Shown here: positions 9,780 to 17,287 of the stretch, one piece after another
How the letters are laid out: every line of letters begins with the position of its first letter
Numbering within the stretch: position 1 is the first letter of the stretch
Source of the DNA: Saliniramus sp050485405
GTDB taxonomy: Bacteria; Pseudomonadota; Alphaproteobacteria; Rhizobiales; Beijerinckiaceae
DNA length: 24,595 bases
NCBI GenBank assembly: GCA_050485405.1
Contig: JBJHBI010000059.1
Coordinates: 1 to 24,595 of the forward strand
Direction: 5' to 3'
Notes under the pieces: model-generated
What the model was told of the DNA's origin: nothing
The model's database searches: none
What the model saw: only the letters and a program-made list of their open reading frames with translations
Made by a program: the position numbers and the translations under genes

Positions 9780-9805
9780 GGTTCGAATCCCGGCACCGGG
9801 CCACC
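9780..9805 (+). other. tRNA 3'-end-like fragment (T-arm GGTTCGAATCC)
   Basis: The sequence has the T-loop hallmark GGTTCGAATCC followed by a CCGG stretch and GGGCCACC, resembling the last third of a tRNA. Pairing CCTGG with CCCGG around the TTCGAAT loop leaves one mismatch. No D-arm, anticodon arm or matching 5' acceptor strand is seen upstream, where the sctC start codon lies. It may be a chance match or a remnant of an integration site. Confidence 0.3.
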
Positions 9806-9979
9806 GCGCCGCTCGCCCAAAGATTGCATTGTGCGGTTAACAGGCGATAAACTCATTAAAATTATTCTTTCATTAAAAATCATGATATAAACTTATATAT
9901 AAAAAGTATTTGACTTATTTTGGGCATCTATCTATAAACGAATTGTTCATTAACTCCACTCAATCTTAGGAGAAAAGAA
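9806..9979. promoter_or_regulatory. AT-rich divergent regulatory region
   Basis: From about 9840 to 9979 the composition changes abruptly to A/T-rich within an otherwise GC-rich window. It separates the minus-strand sct operon from the plus-strand small genes. It holds three TTCATTAA/CTCATTAA copies (9853-9861, 9870-9878 and 9947-9953) and a TTATATATAA palindrome near 9893-9902. Such AT-rich stretches are typical of regions bound by nucleoid silencers or specific activators; which protein acts here is unknown. Confidence 0.6.
9910..9938 (+). promoter_or_regulatory. Strong sigma-70-type promoter for the small-gene cluster
   Basis: TTGACT at 9910-9915 and TATAAA at 9933-9938 are separated by exactly 17 bases, close to the housekeeping consensus. 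The predicted start near 9945 gives a leader of about 35 bases, which ends in an A-rich AGGAG ribosome site before the ATG at 9980. Confidence 0.7.
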
Positions 9980-10315
9980 ATGCTTGGTAATCTTGCTATG
10001 ACCACCCTGGGTTCCATCGCCAACGGGACCGGCATTGGTGACATTCTGAATAACGCCACTGGCGTCGGTGAGTCCGGCTTTGATGTCAGTCAGATCATTG
10101 CGAATGGCAACCAGGCGTCCGCCGATCGGATTGCGATGATGCAGGCCAACCATCAGAATGATATGGCGGCCATGACCGTTGCGACCCAGAACTCGCTCGA
10201 AGCCAGTGCGATGAAGGAAGGGTTCAAGCAGCTGACGGATGCCATGGAGTTCGGCACGCAGGCCAGCCAGCAGTCGCGTGATGGCGCCCTTGACTTCCTC
10301 GGCGACCTGGCCTGA
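9980..10315 (+). CDS. Unrecognised small protein, candidate abundant T3SS substrate (111 aa)
   Basis: I do not recognise this 111-residue protein. It begins MLGNLAMTTLGSIANGTG, has no cysteine, no signal peptide and no convincing membrane helix. The C-terminal two-thirds (from SQIIANGNQASADRIAMMQ onward) is Ala, Gln, Met and Asn-rich and looks helical or coiled-coil, ending ALDFLGDLA. It is the first gene behind a near-consensus promoter, has a clean AGGAG site 8 bases before the ATG, and is followed by a strong terminator. It should therefore be made in larger amounts than the genes downstream. Together with its divergence from sctC this suggests a major secreted or structural component, such as a needle, filament or translocator subunit. 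That role is inferred from context, and no sequence homology was established. Confidence 0.7.
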   Translation: MLGNLAMTTLGSIANGTGIGDILNNATGVGESGFDVSQIIANGNQASADRIAMMQANHQNDMAAMTVATQNSLEASAMKEGFKQLTDAMEFGTQASQQSRDGALDFLGDLA

Positions 10316-10332
10316 TGCATGAGTTTTGAAGG

Positions 10333-10366
10333 GGTGGCGGGCATCTTGGTGCCTGCCACCTTTTTT
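10333..10366 (+). terminator. Intrinsic terminator after the first small gene
   Basis: GGTGGCGGGCA (10333-10343) and TGCCTGCCACC (10350-10360) form an 11-bp stem with one G-U pair and a 6-base loop, followed immediately by six T's. It ends 15 bases before the next gene's start codon and just before that gene's ribosome site. It probably makes expression unequal across the cluster. Confidence 0.85.
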
Positions 10367-10381
10367 CGAGGAGGGTATGGT

Positions 10382-10654
10382 ATGAATTTATTCAACAACC
10401 TGCAGCAAGTCCCGCTTGACGGTTCTGGATTGACAGGAGCTTTCGATATGATGAGTGACGCTCATGAATTCAGTCTCGCAGCAAAATCTGCGGCTACCGC
10501 AATGAAGTTGTCCGATCTCAGCGACAGGGAAGAGACCTCGAAGCAAGTCCAGAACAACAGAATCGTATCGACGCTGATCGATAATCAGCTGAGTTTTTAC
10601 CGCAATGATTACGACCGGATCCAGAATCTGGTGCCGAACACATATCGCGGCTGA
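10382..10654 (+). CDS. Unrecognised small protein ending in Tyr-Arg-Gly (90 aa)
   Basis: This 90-residue product, MNLFNNLQQVPLDGSG onward, has no cysteine, no signal peptide and no membrane helix. A predicted helix spans about residues 25-60 (HEFSLAAKSAATAMKLSDL), and a second one (STLIDNQLSFYRNDYDRIQ) leads to the C-terminus VPNTYRG. A short two-helix protein of this size with an aromatic-Arg C-terminus is reminiscent of T3SS needle or inner-rod proteins, several of which end in Phe-Arg, but the similarity is only in shape. The ATG at 10382 has GGAGG 8 bases upstream, and the gene follows an intrinsic terminator. Its codons use more A and T than most genes in the window. Function not established. 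Confidence 0.68.
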   Translation: MNLFNNLQQVPLDGSGLTGAFDMMSDAHEFSLAAKSAATAMKLSDLSDREETSKQVQNNRIVSTLIDNQLSFYRNDYDRIQNLVPNTYRG

Positions 10655-10784
10655 GCGATCGGTGCTCGCCGTTAACCTTGATATCGGGTAAACCGCCTCA
10701 GCGGGTAATCCTTCGTTGACTCTCCGCGCCAGTAGCGCAACCATGAATCGCATAAATTCAGGCGACGCATGGAGGGAGAGCGCC

Positions 10785-11054
10785 ATGGCGAGCGGAATCG
10801 GCAATACGTCTTCGGTGACGACCGACACCACGGCAGCCATGCTGGATCAGTTGTCCAGCGTCGTGGCGCAGAATCAGGCCTTCCAGTCTGCCATGCGCAC
10901 GGCCGACAACATCAACACCCAGGAATCGATGAAGACCAGCTTGACGATCAATGCCAATACCGGGCAGCGCAGGGGTCTCGATACCTCGGTCGAAGCGCAG
11001 AACCAGGACTTCTCCAAGCGTCCGCAGGGTATCCAGCAACTCTATCGTCAGTAA
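10785..11054 (+). CDS. Unrecognised small protein ending in Tyr-Arg-Gln (89 aa)
   Basis: The 89-residue product, starting MASGIGNTSSVTTDTT, is polar, rich in Ser, Thr, Gln, Asn and Ala, and lacks cysteine. The Ser/Thr-rich first 15 residues resemble the unstructured N-terminal export signals of T3SS substrates. A helix is likely at about 18-45 (MLDQLSSVVAQNQAFQSAM). The C-terminus is GIQQLYRQ. The ATG at 10785 has GGGAGAG about 6 bases upstream; upstream in-frame starts (10716, 10743) lack support. It lies 130 bases after the previous small gene and 23 bases before the next one. It is probably secreted or structural by context; I recognise no family. Confidence 0.65.
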   Translation: MASGIGNTSSVTTDTTAAMLDQLSSVVAQNQAFQSAMRTADNINTQESMKTSLTINANTGQRRGLDTSVEAQNQDFSKRPQGIQQLYRQ

Positions 11055-11077
11055 TCCCGATCGCAGGGTGATCCGTG

Positions 11078-11428
11078 ATGTCGGACGGCATGATGTCTTC
11101 TCTCGCGACCAGTTCCGGTTTCGCCGCCCAGGCGGGCTCGCAGGCACAGGGGCCGGGGCGGCAGGAAGCGACCGATGAGATAGCGCAAGACAAGGCGAAT
11201 TTTCGTGAGGCCATGGGTATCGCTGTACGGGGCCTCGCTTTCGAAGAAGCGCTTCCGCGTCATCACGAATCCCCCTCGCGCGCCATCGCCCGACGCCTCC
11301 CCGGCTCACCGGAAAACGCGGATGCGATGATGAAGGAGGTCCGCGCCGACATGGAAGCCTGGCAGGACCGCCGCGATGCCGCCCGCAAGCAGTTGCAGCA
11401 GCTCGACGCCATGACCTATCGCAGCTGA
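11078..11428 (+). CDS. Unrecognised small protein ending in Tyr-Arg-Ser (116 aa)
   Basis: The 116-residue product begins MSDGMMSSLATSSGFAAQAG, a Ser/Gly/Ala/Met-rich, probably disordered stretch like a T3SS export signal. The middle is charged (DKANFREAMGIAVRGLAFEEAL). The C-terminal 35 residues form a likely amphipathic helix (ADMEAWQDRRDAARKQLQQ) ending AMTYRS. There is no cysteine, signal peptide or membrane helix. GTG at 11075 and ATG at 11078 are adjacent possible starts; AGGGTGA lies about 7 bases upstream and I prefer the ATG. It follows the previous gene by 23 bases, so both are co-transcribed. It is the last member of the four-gene cluster and ends 28 bases from the convergent yciB. 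No family recognised. Confidence 0.65.
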   Translation: MSDGMMSSLATSSGFAAQAGSQAQGPGRQEATDEIAQDKANFREAMGIAVRGLAFEEALPRHHESPSRAIARRLPGSPENADAMMKEVRADMEAWQDRRDAARKQLQQLDAMTYRS

Positions 11429-11456
11429 ACGCCTCTCACAGCTGAACGCATCGCCC

Positions 11457-12158
11457 TCAGGCGGACGTGTCGTTACGCGCTGCAGACGCCGCAGGAGATG
11501 CGTCGGACGGCTTCGCTTGATGCTGCGCGGTGCCATCCGATCGGGACTCGACCGGCGTATCCGCCGCAGCCTCCGCTTCCTCGTCCTCCGGCAATTCGTG
11601 ACGCATGAGCAGCGGTGTCTGCGCGAGCGCGAAGGCGATGGTGATCGGCATGATGCCGAAGACCTTGAAGCTCACCCAGAAATCCGTCGTCTGCGTGCGC
11701 CAGACCACCTCGTTCAGCGCGGCGAGGAAAAAGAAGAACAGACCCCAGCGGAAGGTGAGCTTGTGCCAGCCCTCATCCGTCAGCTTGAACACGGAATCGA
11801 GCACGACCGTCAGAAGCGGCTTGCCGAAATACAAACCCACCAGCAGCACGATCCCGAACAGGGTGTTCACGATGGTGGGTTTGAGCTTGATGAAGAGCTC
11901 GTCCTGCAAGAGCAGCGTCAGCCCGCCGAAGACGACCACGACGACCGTCGAGACCAGCGGCATCACCGGCAGCTTGCGCACCAGCACATAATGGATCGAC
12001 AGCGCGATCACCGTCGCGACCGTGAACACGGCGGTCGCGGTGAAGATGTCGCCGCGCTGGTTCACGATGAAGAAGATGACCAGCGGCCCCATCTCCAGCG
12101 CCAGCTTCACCAGCGGGTTCAGGGGGGCGGGATGGGCAGGGTCTTCTGTGCGGATCAT
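11457..12158 (-). CDS. yciB: Inner-membrane septation protein A (YciB/IspZ family)
   Basis: The 233-residue product has five to six hydrophobic helices between about residues 15 and 180. It shows family landmarks: the opening LVKLALEMGPLVIFFIVNQ, the central LKPTIVNTLFGIVLLVGLYFGKPLL, and the segment WGLFFFFLAALNEVVWRTQTTDFWVSFK. YciB is an inner-membrane protein linked to cell-envelope synthesis and intracellular septation. The last 45 residues form a Glu/Ala/Ser-rich polar tail (from HELPEDEEAEAAADTP) that is longer than in E. coli YciB. The ATG at 12158 and a GTG two codons earlier are both possible; neither has a good ribosome site. In many alphaproteobacteria this gene lies near ftsY; no ftsY is seen here. 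Confidence 0.88.
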   Translation of the reverse strand: MIRTEDPAHPAPLNPLVKLALEMGPLVIFFIVNQRGDIFTATAVFTVATVIALSIHYVLVRKLPVMPLVSTVVVVVFGGLTLLLQDELFIKLKPTIVNTLFGIVLLVGLYFGKPLLTVVLDSVFKLTDEGWHKLTFRWGLFFFFLAALNEVVWRTQTTDFWVSFKVFGIMPITIAFALAQTPLLMRHELPEDEEAEAAADTPVESRSDGTAQHQAKPSDASPAASAARNDTSA

Positions 12159-12229
12159 GATCACTGATCTAGCCCGTCGCGGCGCCGGAGGGAAGGGGCG
12201 GGCGCAGGAAGATGCGGGAGTGCGCAGCG

Positions 12230-12514
12230 TCAGGCCGGAGGCTTCTTCCCGGATGGCTCTTCCTCGCCGGGCTCGCCGGGCTTCTTGCGCAGTCTCTCGG
12301 GGGCGGGATCCGTGACCAGCTCCGCCGCCGTGACGCCCAGCGCGCCGGCGAGCTTCTCGATCAGATCCACCGACGGATTGCGCAGGCCGCGCTCGATACC
12401 CGAGACATAGGTGCGATCGACCCCGGACTCGCCGGCGAGCACCTCCTGCGACAATTTCAGGCGGTTGCGGGCGAGCCTCAAATTGCGACCGAGGATATGT
12501 CTGAGGCGGCTCAT
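12230..12514 (-). CDS. XRE-family helix-turn-helix regulator
   Basis: The 94-residue product has a Cro/C1-type helix-turn-helix at about residues 9-65. It includes LSQEVLAGESGVDRTYVSG for helices 2-3 and ERGLRNPSVDLIEKLAGALG for helices 4-5. The tail from residue 68 (DPAPERLRKKPGEPGEEEP) is Pro/Glu/Lys-rich and probably disordered. It is a small DNA-binding regulator without an effector domain. The ATG at 12514 is chosen because the upstream alternative would begin with TTG; neither has a clear ribosome site. The gene is divergent from a small membrane-protein candidate at 12609, and the space between holds paired inverted repeats that are good candidates for its own operator. The target regulon is unknown. 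Confidence 0.85.
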   Translation of the reverse strand: MSRLRHILGRNLRLARNRLKLSQEVLAGESGVDRTYVSGIERGLRNPSVDLIEKLAGALGVTAAELVTDPAPERLRKKPGEPGEEEPSGKKPPA

Positions 12515-12546
12515 GGCCAATGCAAGCGCCAGTTTGTGGACCAAAG

Positions 12547-12594
12547 GTCTACAGATTCAACGTCACATTTTACTTGTCGCGACAATCTGTAGAC
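12547..12594. promoter_or_regulatory. Paired 11-bp inverted repeat, candidate XRE operator
   Basis: GTCTACAGATT at 12547-12557 is repeated perfectly in inverse as AATCTGTAGAC at 12584-12594, 37 bases between arm centres. Each arm is nearly palindromic itself (TCTACAGA / TCTGTAGA). A third element, the perfect 12-bp palindrome TTGTCGCGACAA, lies at 12574-12585 and overlaps the right arm. All sit between the divergent XRE gene and the small gene at 12609, where an autoregulatory operator is expected. Confidence 0.6.
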
Positions 12595-12608
12595 TATAGT
12601 CATCAGAA

Positions 12609-12884
12609 ATGGCCGACCTCTGCGTGATTCCCGTTGTAGCAGCACTGATTCTGGGTGCAATCCTTCCGGGTGCCGCCGCGCTTATCATCAGTAGTGCCCT
12701 CAAGCGTGGATTGCAACGCTCCGATCCTGCGCGTATCGAGACGCTCGCCGGGCGCTACCGCTCGCGGTTCGGTCCACGCGCGGACCAAGTCCTGCGCGAC
12801 CAGATCCAGGGCGCGCGCCTTTGCGAGGATGAGCGCGCAGCGCGGCTGCTGCAGGCGGTACGAAGGCGCATCGAGGCGGATTGA
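12609..12884 (+). CDS. Small membrane-anchored protein of unknown function (91 aa)
   Basis: The 91-residue product starts with a hydrophobic helix (about residues 5-30, VIPVVAALILGAILPGAAAL). A basic, charged, probably helical cytosolic part follows (RYRSRFGPRADQVLRDQIQ to the end, RRRIEAD). I recognise no family. No Shine-Dalgarno stands before the ATG. A TATAGT box ends 8 bases before the ATG, so if it is the -10 the message would start at or next to the start codon (leaderless). The gene is divergent from an XRE regulator across shared palindromes, which suggests they are co-regulated. Coding status rests on the uninterrupted frame, GC-rich third positions and the sensible N-terminal helix. 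Confidence 0.55.
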   Translation: MADLCVIPVVAALILGAILPGAAALIISSALKRGLQRSDPARIETLAGRYRSRFGPRADQVLRDQIQGARLCEDERAARLLQAVRRRIEAD

Positions 12885-13008
12885 TCCTGACGCCGCTCGC
12901 GCTGCGCGGGTACGCCGCCCGAAAATTTTCCCGGAGCGTCTGGCGCTTTGCCCTGTGGACCGCAATCGCGGCGGCGGCGATGATGGCGCGCGATCAAAGG
13001 AGCCGATC

Positions 13009-14271
13009 ATGACACAGCCGACGGGCATCCCCCACGATCTCAATCTTACCGAGGCGCGCCCCACCTTCGTGACGCATCTCGAATGCGCCATGACCGGCGA
13101 GGTCTACGCGGCGGATGCGCCGCATAATCTCTCGCGCGTCGGGCGCCCGCTCCTCGTGCGCTACGATCTCGACGGCGTGCGCAAGGCGCTCGACAAGGCC
13201 ACGCTTGCCGAGCGCCCGCAGGATCTGTGGCGGTATCGCGAATTGCTGCCCGTGCGCCGAAACGCGGATATCGTGAGCCTGGGTGAGAATTTCACGCCGC
13301 TGATCCCGCTGCCGCGCCTGTCGGACCAGCTGGGCGGCGGCGAGATCCTGGTCAAGGACGAGGGTCGGCTGCCCACGGGTTCCTTCAAGGCGCGCGGCCT
13401 CGTCATGGCCGTCTCCATGGCGAAGGCTTTCGGCATCCGCCATATCGCCATGCCCACGAACGGCAATGCCGGCGCCGCGCTCTCGGCTTATGCGACGCGC
13501 GCGGGTATCCGCACCACGGTATTCTGCCCGGAGGATACCCCGGAGGTGAACATTTCCGAGATCGCCATCCAGGGCGCCGACGTCTATCGCGTCAACGGGC
13601 TGATCGACGATTGCGGCAAGATCGTCGGCCAGGGCAAGGAGCCGACGGGCTGGTTCGATTTCTCGACGCTGAAGGAGCCCTACCGGATCGAGGGCAAGAA
13701 AACCATGGGGCTCGAACTCGCCGAGCAGCTCGGCTGGGACGTGCCCGACGTGATCTTCTATCCCACCGGCGGCGGCACCGGCCTGATCGGCATGTGGAAG
13801 GCTTTCGACGAACTGGAGAAGATCGGCTTCATCGGCTCGAAGCGCCCGCGCATGATCGCGGTTCAGGCCGAGGGCTGCGCGCCGATCGTCAAGGCTTACG
13901 AGGCGGGCGAGGAGCACGCCCCGCGCTGGGAGGATGCGCAGACCATCGCCTGGGGCGTGCGCGTGCCGCAGGCGGTAGGCGATTTCCTGATCCTGCGCGC
14001 GGTGCGCGAGAGCGGCGGTTTCGCCATGGCGGTTTCCGACCGGGAGATCACCGAGGGGCTCGCGGAAGTCGCGCAGGCGGAGGGTCTTCTGCTCTGCCCG
14101 GAAGGGGCCGCGACCTGGGCCGCCTACAAGCGTTCGCTCGCCGAAGGGCGGATCGGCAGGGGTGACCGGGTTATGCTGTTCAACTGCGCCACCGGTCTGA
14201 AATACCCGCTGCCGCGCGCCGAGCAGAGCCTCGACCGGCATCAGCCGATCGATTACGCGCGCTTCGGCTGA
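13009..14271 (+). CDS. thrC: Threonine synthase-like PLP enzyme
   Basis: The 420-residue product belongs to the fold-type II PLP enzymes. The PLP lysine is Lys127 in GRLPTGSFKARG, the substrate-binding loop is PTNGNAGAALSAYA, and the phosphate-binding glycine loop is YPTGGGTGLIGMWKAF. Length and the N-terminal region (HLECAMTGEVYAAD, a decayed form of the zinc-ribbon-like LxCxxCG start) fit the class of threonine synthases that convert O-phosphohomoserine to threonine. Related enzymes of unclear substrate exist, so the exact reaction is probable rather than certain. The ATG at 13009 has AGGAG 8 bases upstream. It is monocistronic and converges with alaS; a large hairpin lies right after its stop codon. 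Confidence 0.8.
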   Translation: MTQPTGIPHDLNLTEARPTFVTHLECAMTGEVYAADAPHNLSRVGRPLLVRYDLDGVRKALDKATLAERPQDLWRYRELLPVRRNADIVSLGENFTPLIPLPRLSDQLGGGEILVKDEGRLPTGSFKARGLVMAVSMAKAFGIRHIAMPTNGNAGAALSAYATRAGIRTTVFCPEDTPEVNISEIAIQGADVYRVNGLIDDCGKIVGQGKEPTGWFDFSTLKEPYRIEGKKTMGLELAEQLGWDVPDVIFYPTGGGTGLIGMWKAFDELEKIGFIGSKRPRMIAVQAEGCAPIVKAYEAGEEHAPRWEDAQTIAWGVRVPQAVGDFLILRAVRESGGFAMAVSDREITEGLAEVAQAEGLLLCPEGAATWAAYKRSLAEGRIGRGDRVMLFNCATGLKYPLPRAEQSLDRHQPIDYARFG

Positions 14272-14322
14272 GCGCATCATTCCGTCAGGTGGGCACCGGC
14301 TGACGGATAAAAATGATGCGCC
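14272..14322. terminator. Large bulged hairpin between convergent thrC and alaS
   Basis: GCGCATCATT (14272-14281) pairs with AATGATGCGC near 14312-14321, and the adjacent CCGTCAG (14282-14288) pairs with CTGACGG (14300-14306), leaving ATAAA as a one-sided bulge. It fills the 62-base space between the two stop codons and could stop transcription from both sides. T-tracts are weak. Confidence 0.6.
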
Positions 14323-14333
14323 AATCAATCAGA

Positions 14334-17006
<2,673 letters not shown>

Positions 17007-17057
17007 GGGAAGGTGATCTCTCTTGCTGTGCGCCCGCCGCAATTCTTCGACGAGCGG

Positions 17058-17086
17058 GTTTTAGAGGGCGCGCAAGGGCTTGTCGA
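17058..17086 (-). promoter_or_regulatory. Candidate sigma-70 promoter of alaS
   Basis: On the minus strand TCGACA (17086-17081) and TAAAAC (17063-17058) are 17 bases apart. The predicted transcript would start near 17051, giving a leader of about 45 bases before alaS. Confidence 0.45.
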
Positions 17087-17105
17087 GAGACGAGGGCGCT
17101 CGGAA

Positions 17106-17126
17106 GCGTGCGTTGATCAACGAACG
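17106..17126. repeat. 12-bp palindrome CGTTGATCAACG upstream of alaS
   Basis: CGTTGATCAACG at 17111-17122 is a perfect palindrome flanked by GCGT on the left and ACGC on the right, giving an almost perfect 22-bp dyad. It lies just upstream of the predicted alaS -35 box, a place where an activator or repressor could bind. No known regulator is recognised. Confidence 0.4.
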
Positions 17127-17228
17127 CGCCTGCGGATCGCGATCGAGGCACTGTTTCTCACGGCACGCGTCGGGAATATCACCGGCGCACCGGTCGATCC
17201 GAATGAAAGAATCGGAGCATTCCCACCG

Positions 17229-17264
17229 AAAAAAAAACGGGCGGGCCGTTGCCGGCTCACCCGT
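17229..17264 (-). terminator. Intrinsic terminator of the gcv operon
   Basis: On the minus strand ACGGGTGAGC and GCCCGCCCGT form a 10-bp stem with one G-U pair and one mismatch, followed directly by nine T's. It lies about 24 bases after the gcvPB stop codon and insulates alaS from the glycine operon. Confidence 0.88.
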
Positions 17265-17287
17265 GATCGTCGTCTTTGCTGCGCGGA

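Noticed and set aside
9730..9805. A complete tRNA gene ending at the GGTTCGAATCC motif
   Set aside because: No D-arm, anticodon arm or 5' acceptor strand can be built upstream, the T-stem has a mismatch, and the region holds the sctC start codon.
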